A stretch of DNA of 64,000 nucleotides from Galeruca laticollis. Taxonomy: Eukaryota > Arthropoda > Insecta > Coleoptera > Chrysomelidae. This document shows positions 1-12,716 of the stretch, piece after piece (position 1 is the stretch's first letter; every line of letters begins with the position of its first letter). The position numbers and the translations under genes are program-made. The stretch spans positions 149,411,309-149,475,308 of the forward strand of contig OY998175.1 of assembly GCA_963921935.1 (NCBI GenBank), written 5' to 3'. The notes beneath the pieces are model-generated. The model made no database searches and had not been told where the DNA came from. It saw only the letters and a program-made list of their open reading frames with translations.

Positions 1-54
1 ACCGTCATTATCCCAAAAATTTTGGCAATTGGCCCAGGCCAAACCCCCAAAAAA

Positions 55-305
55 CTTTTTGCATAACCCCCGTAGACGCTACCCTTAAAAACCCCTTCGC
101 TTCTTCTAAACCACCCTCTACCTTATACTCGTAACAACATACACACTTATTTACTTTTTGCATAACCCCCGTACACCCTTACTTGCGTAATCCCCGTAGA
201 CGCTACCCTTAAAAACCCCTTCGCTTCTTCTAAACCACCCTCTACCTTATACACGTAACAACATACACACTTATTTACTTTTTGCATAACCCCCGTAGAC
301 GCTAC
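55..305. repeat. 124-bp tandem duplication, C-rich on plus strand
   Basis: A unit starting at the cgtagacgctaccc motif at position 71 recurs at 195, so the period is 124 bp. A third partial start is at 285. The two copies differ at only a few bases. The unit is strongly pyrimidine-biased on this strand and has no long reading frame. The motif accgtcatta, which follows the last partial unit, also occurs at position 1, so the array may continue to the left of the window. I do not recognise the family. Confidence 0.85.
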
Positions 306-600
306 CGTCATTACTTGCTAACCATCTAACGACTTCTTCTACTTCTTGTAAACCCTCTGGAAACTTCTTCCTATCGGTAACCACCCATAGGACATCCGCC
401 TGTTCATCCGATAAAGTGTCACAGAACATACGTGTATTACCTACTCTGATGGCATGTCATAATGACAACGTTATGTCACTCAATTTTGATGACATAAGGA
501 AGCTCATTATGGGACTAAGTACCATAATGAAATTCTATAAGGAAAACATGTAATGGTTTGATCAAAAAAGTTTATTCAAAATGCATAACTATGTACAAAT

Positions 601-816
601 CTATTTATTATAAATGGTAAAAGAACAATTACTACAATTTGTAATATTAATTCCAATGGATTCTACAGTTTTTACATCAGTAGTTGATGATTGTTGGCAA
701 ACTTGTAATCCTGTTTGGTTGTTGGCACCAAAAATTGCTTCTGATATTTTTTTCTTTTGCTCTTTCGAATTTTCGATGTAACCTTCAGCGACAGTATTGC
801 TTTTCCATCCGCTCAC
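601..816 (-). pseudogene. Possible C-terminus of a Crypton-type tyrosine recombinase
   Basis: A 71-codon frame read on the minus strand begins with SGWKSNTVAEGYIENS and ends in ITNCSNCSFTIYNK. The first motif resembles the last conserved box of tyrosine recombinases from animal Cryptons, where a G-W-K-S stretch leads to the nucleophilic tyrosine, here the Y of EGY. The catalytic R and H boxes that should precede it are absent. The frame opens just after a stop codon and directly behind a tag|gtgagt sequence, so only the tail of the gene survives. A chance resemblance is possible because the match is short. The frame begins with GTG, so the start shown is not a real initiation codon. Confidence 0.4.
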
Positions 817-2494
817 TCACCTACTAATATTTGAAACTACACAATACTTACTCCTTTAAAAATAGTTGTCATTGTGACATGTCGAAAATGCAGTTTTTAA
901 TTTTTCGAAAAAGTATTGATATAAATGCCATCAGATAAAATTTTGTATGTAATACGAATCATAAACAATCATTATGGCACACGCCGTGTTATCGGATAAC
1001 ATTCACGACTTGTACCATAATGATCGTCTTTATGATCCTTATTACATAAATAACTATTATGACATTTTGAAATAATTGGAAAAGAAAGGTTAATTTATTT
1101 TGACATAAACGTCAATATTAATGGATCAACAGAGTATATTTAAAAATTATTGTATCGTTACGAATAATAATAGTAAAGAAAAGAAAATTAAACAATTTGT
1201 TCATGTAGATAAGTCAATTTAAGTCGGTACACAACGTTAATTACAAAAAAATGTGATTGGTGATAAGTGCGCGACATGTATAAGAAATCGTAATCGAAAG
1301 TGACCAATGACAATCAAGATACGAAATTTGCGGAAAAATATATGAATGATTCATCAAAAGTTTATATAAAAATAACTAGTAGGAACAGAAAAAAAAAGAA
1401 AAATAATTAGTTGTTGATTTTGAATATGAAATGAGAGTAGTAACAATTTGAAAACATTGAAGAATTTTTAAAGAAGAAGTATTTAGATTATATTGCGAAG
1501 AAACGATATATTTGATTTTCAACCGAGAAAAAATACACAAAATAAAATATTATAAGACAATTTGAAGAGATTTCAAATATATGAAATTGTCTTATCAAAA
1601 AGAAAATTGTTGATTTTAAAATAAGAAGATAGAGACATATAAAGGTTGTAAGAAAAAGTAAAATTCTCGAAAAGTATAAGCAAATGTACCGAAAATTATA
1701 TTCATAAAAATGACAAAACTTACGTTGTATACTTGTCAATGACATCATTGGGTGACAACAAATATCCACCAAGGAAGACATCCATATTAGAGGAAAGTCC
1801 AGATTTATATATTCTGAGGAATAACATATAAACTAGATTAACAATTCCATTAACACATAATATCATTGGCATCCAGTAATTTCGTCAAGAAACAGTTTGG
1901 AACATAGATTTGTCGTATATCTAAAAAGGTGATTAAATTTATCGTTGAGCCGCCATTACAACAGAGACAATTGTAAGTAATCAATTTTCAATTAGTTATA
2001 GGTTGTATATAGTTTTATTATTACTGATATTTCACAAAAAAGAAAGCTTACCTTTAATTCCAGTAACGATACAATAATTCATATTAATTCCAATATTGAT
2101 ATAATATTTCATTTGTATAAAATAAACATCCAATGTAATCATTCTACGTTGAATGTTTTTACTGTTTCTTCCCGACAAGCTCGAAGCGTTAACGAGGAGA
2201 AACGAACACCGTTTGGAGTTTGCGCACTGTTGTATTATATATGTGATATAGAGTATAAATGTTAACTAGTCGTTTGGTTCATGATAATATTAATTGAAAT
2301 ATAAAATTTTATTTGATGCATGGTTGTAGAGATATAAAATAAAGAACTGTTTTGAATGTATTTTGCTAAATAAAATAACTGAATATAATTTATTTCGATA
2401 GAACTCGACCCAAATGAGATTACGAATTTACGACTATACGTGGTGATATAAAATTTCATTTATATATATAATAATTACACTCACGTATATGTAG
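817..2494. other. AT-rich stretch without recognisable gene
   Basis: I see no coding signature, terminal repeat or RNA gene here. The frame at 1488-1781 (minus) is a run of F, I, L and Y codons, as expected by chance in AT-rich DNA. Confidence 0.6.
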
Positions 2495-2590
<96 letters not shown>

Positions 2591-2592
2591 TA
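2495..2592. repeat. (AT)n microsatellite
   Basis: About 98 bases of almost pure alternating A and T, interrupted twice by a tacat step. Confidence 0.95.
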
Positions 2593-4929
2593 ATAGAGTA
2601 CCTCTATTTAAAGTTTGAAAGAAACGTTAAAATAAGGAAAATTATTTATATTTGTATGCAAGACTTTGACATTTTAATTTCTGATGACATTTATGTATAT
2701 CTAATGATAGATAGAATATATTACGATTTGGAAAATATATCTGAAATTTTAAAATACAGATGTCTCTGCTAGCAGAATTACAATTGTAATAAAAGAATTC
2801 AAATCTCTCTTTGTTAAAGAGAAACATAAATTAGTATTTTTTTGAAAAAAGGGATTTTTCGTAACCACAGGAGAAGAGATTTATTCATTTGAACAAAGTT
2901 TAGGCAGTTGAATTTGAAACCCCGACGAGACAACATCATAATAAGAGTTGTCTCAATTTTTTTGAGAATTTAATAGAAATTGTATAACTATACAATCGGA
3001 TCATAAAGCCATACATTGTGAAGCCAGTGCGTGCATAATTCGTAGAAGAATTGCATCGTATCAAGTGTAAGTGGTTCCAGTTTCTAAATCATATATTTAG
3101 AAAGTTTTGCAGAATTCTAAATACATTTAGAATACGTACGAGTTTTCCTGTCCTATTTGGTGAGTCCACTCCAGTTTTAAAATTATTTCCAGAGAATTAA
3201 CAGGCCTTTTCAAATACATTTCGAAAATAGATGCATCTATATCATAATTTGAGCTAAACCAAATTCCCGTCACACATATAAGATTTTACATCAAGTGAAA
3301 AATTTTTGAATAGGCAATTTGAACGGAAAATTGCGTTATTTGACATTGATACACGTCAAGTGTATATTAGACGAGTTGAACTTTTGATTACAAATTTTAA
3401 TTATTTGATTTCTAGAATAGGTTGTACTAATATCAAGGTTGGTAGAAAATATTATCTTTGTTTCGTTAATAATATTTTTGGGAAACAATAAATACTTTTG
3501 TAATTTTGTTATCTGATCGTATAATATATAATTTTGATTCCAACTCACTGTGGTATTCATTCAGTATCTATTTTCATCGTATTTAACATTTTTCATTCTA
3601 TAGAAATTTTGATCTAATCAGTGACATTTGCTTAATTTCCAGTGACAGTAAAATTGTAAATGTCATAAGATAATTCAGTTGCCTTTTATTATATTGAATA
3701 AACAGTTACTCGAGATTCTGAATATAGAGTAATATTTGATTTGGATAATACTTGAAAATTATAAAATTTGAATTATTATTATTTAAAAATTTATTGATCC
3801 CACCCTGAGACAAGAGTCAATTGTGAATTAATTTATCTTTCAAAGTACAAAAATTAATATTTATCTTAGCCGGGCATTGTTTGACAACTACTGTCAAAAG
3901 TAAATTAGGTTAAATACACTGCTAAAGGTGTGTGTGCAATAGTGTCGCTACAATCACAAATTGTGAAAACGTCGACAAATAATATTTTATATTGTTATAT
4001 TCATATATCCATTAAAATATAACTATTAAAACTATATTGACAAATGAATGATATAACAATTTTCACAAACATTTCTGTTCTGTGGTGAATATTGGGGAAT
4101 TGCAGCAAGAAAAAAGGAAAAGTGTACTCTTAGCGGAAAATTTCCAAGCTTTCAAGGATGATTATTCTCATCATCGGGGAGGCTAAAATGAAAAAAAAAA
4201 CAACAGTTAAATATTGAGGTCAACGAAAGAATAAAATTGAAATGAATTTCACAACCACGTGTGTACTTACCTCCGAAGTGAGATTAGACTCCATTAAGTT
4301 GTAATAATTTGAGCTACAGATTATGAATTGTGTAATAATTGATTAGAAATGAGATTCACATTGAACAACCAATTCATCATGACTATAAAAAGTCAAAATG
4401 CAGCACCATTTTGTAAATTGAAATAAATAAAATCATCTTCAAGCGTTGTTATGTTGAACGCCGGTAAGGAAATGACATACTTTTCCTTCTAAATGGGATG
4501 TAACAATAGACAAACAATGTTACCAACAGTCCAAAATCAGAGAATTGTGGGACAATGTACCCACTTTAATAATGGCCTCTGTTGTAGTGCCAACACAATG
4601 TGATTAGCAAGAAGATGTATAAAGAGAGAGAGAGAGAGGGGGGAACGCTCTCTAATGTGCGCAAAGAAAGGATGACAATATTGGTGTATGTAGGAAACAT
4701 AACTCCAATAAAACTTCCACTGTGGAGGAAAAGAACCAGAAAACAGCACAATAATAATAATAACTATATAGTAACAAAGTATGATATAATGATTATGTGA
4801 ACTTGTATTATCTTAATGTATTTACCATCACCAATACACTCAAATTTTGGGATTTTATTAAGTTAAAGTAAGGGTGGTGCTGTTAGGAGCAATATGGTTG
4901 TTATAAGCGACCGGAAGAGTACAGTTAGC
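2593..4929. other. AT-rich stretch without recognisable gene
   Basis: No domain, intron-exon pattern or terminal inverted repeat was found. A short AG run lies near 4622-4639. The frames around 4537-4800 are low-complexity readings of that run and its flanks. Confidence 0.6.
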
Positions 4930-5395
4930 ATCTAAGGACAACAAAAAGGAATAGATCTCAAGTGGTCAATGTCTGTTTTTTTTATTTATTGCTGTATTGT
5001 GAAATAAAAGCCATTTCTAAGAATGACCTTAAGTTAGACTCAGTCGCCAACACCTTCACAGCCTCATAATTCATCTGATGATCAAGAAAATTAACATTAT
5101 ATGCCAACGCGCACCGCTCTGGGTGTGCGGTCTTTCTTGTGTGAGACAATACGGCTCGACAGAGATCTTAAAGTCTGTCCGATATACTGTTTATCACCAT
5201 CTCTACATGGAATACTATACACAACATTAGTAAGTGAGGTCAATGGACTCTTTTCTTTTACTCTAGTGAGAATTGATCTGATTAATAATACTGTTTTGTT
5301 AGCAATTTTAAAGTTCCTATATGCACTGAGCAATCTGGCAAGTCTCGGAGTTATATCTCTTATGTATGGCAAGGTAGCAAAAACCGGTTAAGAAG
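4930..5395 (-). pseudogene. Penelope-like element, GIY-YIG nuclease end
   Basis: Read on the minus strand, the segment starts FATLPYIRDITPRLARLL, the linker typical of the region between the reverse transcriptase and nuclease of Penelope-like elements. It continues into NVVYSIPC followed by YIGQTLRSLSSRI, the GIY-YIG core with its conserved R and HK. The frame stops at 5097, but related residues resume in another frame (HQMNYEAVKVLATESN, then FLEMAFI) down to about 4930. This shows at least one frameshift. The reverse transcriptase itself is missing, so the copy is truncated. The GIY-YIG domain supplies the endonuclease for target nicking in intact elements. Confidence 0.8.
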
Positions 5396-5438
5396 AGAAC
5401 ACATCAGCTCCAACATCCGTTCGGGCCAAGTGACCGTA

Positions 5439-5538
5439 TCGTAAATTCATATTACGATATTCAATGGGTTATCAAACTCGGCCTTACGGCCTCGTTTGAC
5501 AAATTTCCCATCTGATTTCGTAATATGAATCTTTACGA
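5439..5538. repeat. Imperfect 100-bp hairpin
   Basis: The left arm begins tcgtaaattcatattacga and the right arm ends with its near complement. The match continues inward through atgggttatcaaac, and the centre is a small ggccttacggcc palindrome. It may be a miniature inverted-repeat element, but no clear target duplication was seen. Confidence 0.6.
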
Positions 5539-5539
5539 C

Positions 5540-8515
5540 ACTTATATCGTAAATATCTATTACACTTAATTTTTGCCACGCAACTGAGAATGAAACTATC
5601 TAAAATGATTTTATATTGGTATTTGTAGATTATAAGAACTTACATCACAGTGTTACTTGTTGATGTCAATAATGTTTCTAGGTGGAGTTAACCATTTTCT
5701 CCTTATTTGTGCATTTTTTGGGACGTTTATGAAAAGTTTTAGTGGCGTAGTTTCGCACATCGCTCCTGCACATCATTTGTAAAACGGTTAATTATTTTTA
5801 CGGCTTTTATTAAACTTATTCGTAAGAACTCCAGTAAATATCAGTTAATTTTGACAGAACGCGAGATTTGTTTATCGGTCTGTGACGTAGATAGTCACGT
5901 TACAGTTTAGAACGGTTTAGAGGGAATTTTGAAAATTATTCTGATTCACTTTTCATTATTGAAATTTGTCATATTATCTCATAAAATTATTATTTTCTTG
6001 TTTATATAAGGTCTATATATAAAATTGAACTAATTCCAAAAATTTGTCAAGATACCTATTATTCAAGTATCAATATATCTATTTACTTGCTGGGCGCTAG
6101 GCATGCTCATTAAAACACAATTAATGATAGTAAACGATAATAACGTCATTATCAAGAAATTTATAAAGTATGTAAATAATCTGTTTTCAGTCTATAATAT
6201 ACTTAAGCGTCAGTAGCATACGTGCTAGTATATTTGCAGTTGTAATGTGAAAATAACACTCAACAATCTATGATCTATAAAAGTAACCATCTTTGTCAGT
6301 AATGCACTTTAATTAGTGTCACTCAGCTACTTATCAAATGACTAGCGATGTTCATAATACAGATCCGTCTTCACACAAAGTTAATCATTTTTCTAGTATA
6401 TACCTACTCCTCAAAGGCTCGTGAATTTCTCTCAAGATATTCTCGTTTCACTAGCATTGATATAACTTGACAACTTTAAACACGATATGTAATATATTCA
6501 ATGACGTCAAAGACGACCCATATTCACTAATACCTGGTGACGAAACATATATGGTTATAATGTTGTTACCAAATCCTAATCCTCCCAATGGAAGCGGCAA
6601 GACAAGCCAAAACCCAAAAAATACCTCAAAATTCGATCAAATATGAAGATTTTGCTACTATTTCAGAAGTTTAAACTCCATTTTTCTCTAATATAATAAG
6701 TTTTTATGAAATATAAAGTAGTTCATATCAAAGTTCTCGGACTTTTTGAACTGAGGAAATAAATGATGAAACATAGGGCATAGAAGAATACATAGAGTAA
6801 AATATATATTGAATATAAAATGAAAAGATTTACATTAATAATTTGTAGGGTTTTCAGCTGATTCAAGCTTCAACATAAACTTCCCGCAAAATATTCGTAA
6901 ATTTAATTCTCAACCTATCGATTGGGCTGGAATTGTGCTAAATCTATAGGTAACCAACCATTATTTAATATCTTCAGACTATGTAAAGGATAGAATTGAG
7001 AGATACTTTTGGTATTTAATAAGTAAACCAAAAATTTTTATTACGTTAGATTCCTAGGAAGTAAAAGTAACCAAACAACAAACCTTGAATGTTGAATAGA
7101 ATAAAATAAAATTTGATAATTTTTTTATTTTTTTCTGTCGACGGTCCTGTTTCATCCTTCGGAGAGCCAATCACAAAAAAATACAAAATGATACCTTGTT
7201 TGTAAAGCACTTCCAGTGAATGCGATTACACGAAATGCTTAAACGTAGTTTTATAGAACAAAAATCAATGGGCGAAGACATTCGCGCAAATATTCAGAGT
7301 CCGGCAAAATTCGAAGCATGTCCATTAAAAAGTCTTGGTTCCGCTTAAAACTAAAATGTATTAAGGATATTTGACATTTTATTGCGTAGCGTGCTTCGCG
7401 ACATTTGGTGCTTGTTGAACCATGTTAATTGTTTTGTCTTTAAAAAGTTTCTTTGTCAGAATATCTCGCTAATATGGATGCGACCGTAATTACAAAATTA
7501 GGATTTATGGTCGCTTTTCAAATGGTTGTTGTTTTTATTCTTCACAAAATTTCGATTTGTGTCATATGACAATTTCATATTATTTCGTTTACAAGGTTAG
7601 TGTTATTAAAAGAAAGAAAAACGTAGAGTTCGCTTCTTACTTCAATGCATCAACATGAATATGCTTTTTATACTCACATTTTGATAATTACATGAAGTTC
7701 ATGGGCCCACGGCTGAAATAAAAAATTATCACATCACCGTTGATAGTTCCTGTATCTGTTGTTTTTGCTGAGTCGGACAAACTCCTGATAGCGAGAGAGC
7801 TGGGTAACTCCCCTTTCGACAAATATGATGAGGTGCTTTGACTCGTCCGACACCCCGAAAATAGCAAAACTTTTCCATCAAAAAATATATTACCTCCTTG
7901 ATCATTTTTGCAAAATCGCTTATTTTAAGCATATTCAAATATTCAATGTAAACGACAAAATGTAGGGGTCAGTTTGGCTGTCCGACGCCACAAGAGGCGT
8001 CATCCGCTCACTTTGACTCAAGAATATGCAAAACTTTGCTTAATAGGTTTAAATAAGCGAGTCTACTAGAATTAGCACCGTAAAAGTGGATAACTTTGCC
8101 CATTGGGCCCAACCTCATATTAACAAATAAAATAGATATGCTTGATTCGACTTTTTCCTGCCCCAAACATTGAGTCACATTCTAAGCACTTCCACTGCTG
8201 TGTCATATTTACAAATCCTCTTTAGTTGCGTGAAAAAAGGAATTAGACGTTTAATTGAAAATTTGTTAAAAAGTTATGCAAATAAAAAAAAAGTCGTACT
8301 AATTTCTGCATTTGAGTCCCAGCTTTTAAAATTAATTAATAATACTTAAATTTTATTTAATAAAGGCATATTCTTATATAAATTTCAAACAAGAATTTGT
8401 TGTATCATTAGATACCTTTATGGTTATAACTAAAAGTGGCAACATTGCTCGAGATTTCAGTACCTCTTAATATGTCAATAGTAATCTATTTAGTAGTTTT
8501 GTCCTTGTTTAATTA
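5540..8515. other. AT-rich stretch without recognisable gene
   Basis: Nothing could be assigned. A more GC-balanced patch at 7700-8030 contains gtcggac and gtccgac words in both orientations and a 69-codon minus-strand frame, but it matches no family I know. Confidence 0.5.
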
Positions 8516-8734
8516 CCATATAAAGAGAGGTGCAAATATCGTCAGAGTGTGATCGACGATCATTTTAAATACGACGTAGTATTGTAGTAAATAATGTCAA
8601 ACGTGGTTTATTTATACGAGCGCTATTACGACTAGAGAGTATACATTTAGTTCTTTCGTTTTGATTTGTTTTTCAAGACTTTTTAGTGTGAAAATAAACT
8701 TTTAAGTTAATTATTTTGATGTTTTTGGATTATC

Positions 8735-8960
8735 ATGGTTCGTCGGTGCCAAGTTTGTCAGAAAACCAGCCGAAATTAGCAATGCCATGTATCTACAATA
8801 CCATCCCCACTTTTTGTAATTCATTCATTATTTCACTACTGGCGTTTAGAATTGTTGGCCGCAACAGTAAACGTGTTTATGAATGGATAGCCCTCTCTAT
8901 GTTTATTATTACTCTAAGGTATATACTAAGTACATCTATATATTGCAAGGATTAGGAAAA
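8735..8960 (+). pseudogene. Possible THAP-like first exon remnant
   Basis: An ATG at 8735 opens MVRRCQVCQKTS before a stop at codon 15. The spacing M-x3-C-x2-C resembles the start of a THAP zinc finger, a DNA-binding domain often joined to transposon proteins. After the stop, other frames give weak W- and H-containing segments, and a possible donor (aag|gtatat) lies near 8920. The SWIM/YqaJ relic starts 600 bp downstream on the same strand, so this could be its first exon. The evidence is only the short cysteine motif and the position. It could equally be chance. Confidence 0.22.
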
Positions 8961-9535
8961 TTTACAAAATAATATATAATATGTATTGGTTTCAAATAAT
9001 TTATAACATGTATCACTCTTACTTACACACTCCATAACAACACCGTTTTATTTTTCCTTTTCATACAGATAATAAAGTCGACTTGAAAAATCTATTTTTT
9101 AATTAAGACACTCATTATTTTAATTTTCTCTTAATTTTATTTTTATTAAGTATTATTTGTTGATTTTAACTATTTGTACACAGGTAATTTAACATGCTTA
9201 TTTACAAAACAGTACGAAAAATATTGCTGAATTGCACGCATGCGCACAAAAAATAATTGTGATGAAAAGGTCTATTGGGATTTCAAACTAAGATTGTAGC
9301 GGTACCGGCGACGTACGATATGTACTTTCTACCACATTGATTTATAACCTTGCTTTTTCTTCCATATCAATTTCATTGTTTACTCTGGGTATTCAATGTT
9401 TAGTTATTAGAAGCGTGGTTTAGGCCCTTTTAAACGCTGTTAAAATTTTAATATCAATGTTCATTTAGATATAATAATTTTTGGCGTAAGAATTAGTGTT
9501 GAGATGTTAATAGTTACAGTGTTAAAACAAAACTA
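8961..9535. other. Non-coding stretch before the SWIM/YqaJ relic
   Basis: AT-rich, with no gene seen. If 8735-8960 really is a first exon, this would be intron. Confidence 0.4.
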
Positions 9536-10740
9536 GTGATAAAACACTTTAATCATCTTCTTGAAAACAAAGCCCGATTAAAATTGAGTTTATTGGAATT
9601 TCTGAGGTATGTTGCAGGAACCGAAAGTTCTCGGTGTGTAGTAGAAGGTGAAGCGGTCCTCAATGCAGATCATATAATATTATATGGAAAAACGGAATGG
9701 AACTCTTCAGTGACAAAAGTATGTGCTCTCTGTCTCCAGACAAGCGCTCTGCAATCCGAGCCCCATCAAGTGAGTGGAGAACTCAAAATTATAGATAGGT
9801 ACATTAAAATTATGCAAATATTTTGTTCTTGCAAAGCAGCAACTGGAGGCCGATGTAAACACATTTCAGCTTTTCTAATCCTTTTAATCAGGTAGGTTAT
9901 TGTGAATTTACTAATTAACTTCATACAATTTTAAAAATAATTTCAGAAAAAAGTTGTCAGAGTTGGAACATGTTTCCAAAACTGAGTTGAAATGTGCTTG
10001 GTAATCAACAAAAAGATCAGTTAAGGCAAAATATAAGGCCATTTTAACAGCCGAAATGCCTTGCATCAAGAAGAAGAATTCCCCAATTGACTTGCCTCTA
10101 GCTGATAGGGACTTGGTTTTTGGAGTACTATATTAAAAATTTACCTCCACAATTGAAACACATCGGTAAATATATCATAAAATTTAACAAAACCCGTTTT
10201 ATATGATTGTTATTTTTAGAAAAGGGCGTAGTCCTTCGAATGTCTTTGTACCAACTACTGAGGACAAAACTTCATTAATTTTAAATAATGCCTGTCAGTC
10301 AATAATAATGATGGAGTTATCATCGATGATATGTGATTTTTCCTCAGTTTGTTGTGAACAAATGTTTCACAATATCATGAATGAGGAAACTGAAGAAATG
10401 GTACGCATGTGTCAAAACTCACCTGAATGGCATAAAGTCTGACAATTTAGTATCACTGGATGGAGGTGCTATGAAATATTTAGCTTCAGTAGATCTGATT
10501 GGGAAATGAAAAGCAAAAAATATTTTTGGCTCAAAAGTTTTAGCAATAAATTTACAAAGCATGGCTTAACATATGAAAATGTTGCAAGAGCTTTATATAA
10601 TGAGAACCATTCTAAAGAAGTCCTAGAGTGTGGAATGATTTATTTTCCCCAAAATAAATGGTTAGGATTTTCACCAGATGGTGTAGTCATAGAAAATGGA
10701 AAACCAGTAGCAATATTAGAAATCAAATGTTTGTATTCTG
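9536..10740 (+). pseudogene. SWIM zinc finger plus YqaJ-like nuclease gene, broken, with two short introns
   Basis: Three exons join in one frame. Exon 1 (to 9891) carries a SWIM finger, FCSCKAATGGRCKH (C-x-C-xn-C-x-H), preceded by an ALCLQTS motif. Introns at 9892-9946 (55 bp) and 10166-10219 (54 bp) have GT-AG ends, and removing them keeps the frame. The last exon holds ITGWRCYEIF, then WLGFSPDG and AILEIKC, the D and E-x-K of the YqaJ fold, a PD-(D/E)xK exonuclease family. It ends at a good donor (g|gtaagt) at 10741, but the next exon is not present. Three in-frame stops break it: TAA at 10002, TAA at 10134 and TGA at 10440, the last at a conserved arginine position. Such SWIM-YqaJ proteins are multicopy in insect genomes and are probably carried by a DNA transposon. 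That link is inference. Confidence 0.75.
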
Positions 10741-10892
10741 GTAAGTAATGGTATGCATTGATTAATCATCAAATAATGATCAGACTATATAGTTCAATCA
10801 ACCATTGGGTGAAGTTCCCGTGTCAAAAATAACACCAAATATATGCTTATAGAATATGCTGTTTCGTATTTTATTGAAACACCACACAAAGG
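10741..10892 (+). other. Start of intron after the YqaJ exon
   Basis: The sequence opens with a consensus donor, gtaagt, after the LEIKC exon. No matching acceptor and exon follow before the next LINE fragment. Confidence 0.4.
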
Positions 10893-11118
10893 TTGTTCAA
10901 TCTATTTTTTTATTTTGAAGTTTTGAATTATTACAAAGAACAAATAAATATAGATCAACACAACTTAAAAAATATGTGGAAAACAGTAAACGAAATTCTA
11001 AAAATCTCAAATTCGAAAAAAATAAGAAGTATAAAAAATAACACAGGTCAGTTGATAGGAGATCCGTCAGAGATGTCTGAAGGTTTTAATGATTTTTCTG
11101 TAAATATTGATGTCAATT
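10893..11118 (+). pseudogene. LINE fragment, region just before the reverse transcriptase
   Basis: The frame reads NYYKEQINIDQHNLKNMWKT, later IGDPSEMSEGFNDFSVNI. The K-x2-W-x3-NEI block and the D-P-x-E-x2-x-GFN-x-F block match the linker between endonuclease and reverse transcriptase in jockey- and CR1-group non-LTR elements. Both ends are cut off, and the following sequence belongs to a different element. Confidence 0.6.
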
Positions 11119-11133
11119 AAGCCTGATATCAAC

Positions 11134-11860
11134 ACCAGTCACCATAAAATGTGAAATCTGTGGTAAATTTTTCAAGAAGCGAGGACTGAAAGAAGTCTTC
11201 CTTCTAATGAAACAGTATCTCTCTCTACTGTAATCAATAGTAATTTAAAAACCTTCGATAATAAAGATCAATATTTAAATTTCTCTGATCTGCAAAACAC
11301 AAATTCCTCAGTTCAGAAAAACATAAATTCATCAAATAATAGTAAAATCAAACATGTCACTAATAAAGTTTCTGATGGCGACTTGACATCCGTAATTAAA
11401 ATCTAAGCTTCAGATGACAGTTTGGCAGATGTCAGTGCAGCCACTTTAACAGAATTAAAATCAAAACATCCTTTAGAAAAACTTAATAGTACGTTCCCTA
11501 TTTTGAGTTCGGAACCTGTTCCTATTCTTATAACAGAAGAATTTGTCAGTAACGCAGTAAATTATTTTAGAAAAACCAGTTCTGCTGGTGGTTTAGACTC
11601 TTTAAGACCTTCACATCTACAAAATTTGATAAGTTACAGTGCTGGCCCTTCAGGAAAAAATATCTTATCATCTTTGTGTAAATTATGTAATTTTATATTA
11701 AATGACACAGTCATCATCAATATTCGTCCTATTTTATTCGGAGCGTCACTATACGTTTTAACTGAAAAAGCAGGAGATATCAGACCAATTGCCATTGGTA
11801 CAGTTTACCGTAGATTAGTAACGAGAATAATATGTTCAATCATCAGAGACAAATTAGGAT
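11134..11860 (+). pseudogene. Non-LTR reverse transcriptase, first segment
   Basis: The segment begins with a zinc-finger-like CEICGKFFKKRGLK, then a low-complexity linker, one in-frame stop near 11404, and the start of a reverse transcriptase: FRKTSSAGGLDSLRPSHL, then ILFGASLYVLTEKAGDIRPI and IGTVYRRL. The A-x-L-x3-K-x-G-x-IRPIA-x-G block belongs to an animal non-LTR family with an N-terminal C2H2-type finger whose clade I cannot name. The frame runs without a gap into AGGAT at 11856, where an LTR interrupts it. It resumes at 12717, and the two sides join in frame once the LTR and one AGGAT are ignored. Confidence 0.75.
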
Positions 11861-12716
11861 TGTACGAATTTGAATTAACGCTCAAACTCCTACTGCAAAT
11901 TTTTACTTTGTATTGACCCTGCATATCAAAATTCATATATTCCACATACATCTTGAATAAAAATATTATCCCATTCATTTATATAATATTTCTTTAACTA
12001 CACAAAATTTCATTTCAAAGTCCCTTTCACAGAAAAAACACAGATAACCATTGCCTTATCTTATGTTATAATTCCACTCACTGCGTACTTCAAAGCGCTC
12101 AATTTCTTATCGCGTCATAAAAACTGCTTAGAAAGGACAGTATTTCAACGAACAACAATTTCTTTTATTCACAAAAAATACGTGCTCCGGCTGATATTTT
12201 CAACAGTTGTATGACAGTTATATTTTAAATCCTTATCCCCCATTAGCTACATCCTCACATGCCTCTCCTTGTTACCACCCACTTTGGACGACCTATAAAT
12301 AGGAATAAGACCCAATTTTTCATCACTTCCCAGTCATACTTTCCCAGTCAACCTTCGTACATAATAGTACTCTCATTATAATATTCTACCGGCGTTTTCT
12401 ACCGGTATAACATTTTAACATTCATTAACGTTCATCCATTTATATCAGATCATGTGATAAAGTGATACAACATTTAGATAAAAATCAGTGAACTTCTTAA
12501 TTGTTCAGCAAATTGAACAACAGGTAGTTCCCGCTAATATATACAACAAGTGAAAGTGATATACTAGTTTGATTTATTTAAAGAACCTCACACCTACAAA
12601 CCTATAGTTAATTATTATCGCTAATGTGCGATTGGTCCTTCGAATTAAAAATAATAGAGATTGATGACTTACCGCATTTTACAATCTCATTAACAAAATA
12701 ATGAGAACGCAAAACA
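11861..12716. mobile_element. Solo LTR, 856 bp, with AGGAT target duplication
   Basis: The segment starts TGTACG and ends AAAACA, so it has the TG...CA ends of long terminal repeats. It is flanked on both sides by AGGAT (11856-11860 and 12717-12721). A TATA box (tataaat, 12294) is followed by two cccagtca words near 12327 and 12343 that fit an initiator. There is no internal coding region, as expected after recombination between two LTRs. The empty site is confirmed because the reverse transcriptase frame closes exactly when the LTR is removed. The 5-bp duplication fits Gypsy or Bel-Pao; orientation by the TATA box is plus. Confidence 0.88.

Noticed and set aside
1488..1781. 97-codon hydrophobic minus-strand frame resembling a membrane protein
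   Set aside because: F, I, L and Y excess is expected from AT-rich DNA, and there is no conserved motif or splice context.
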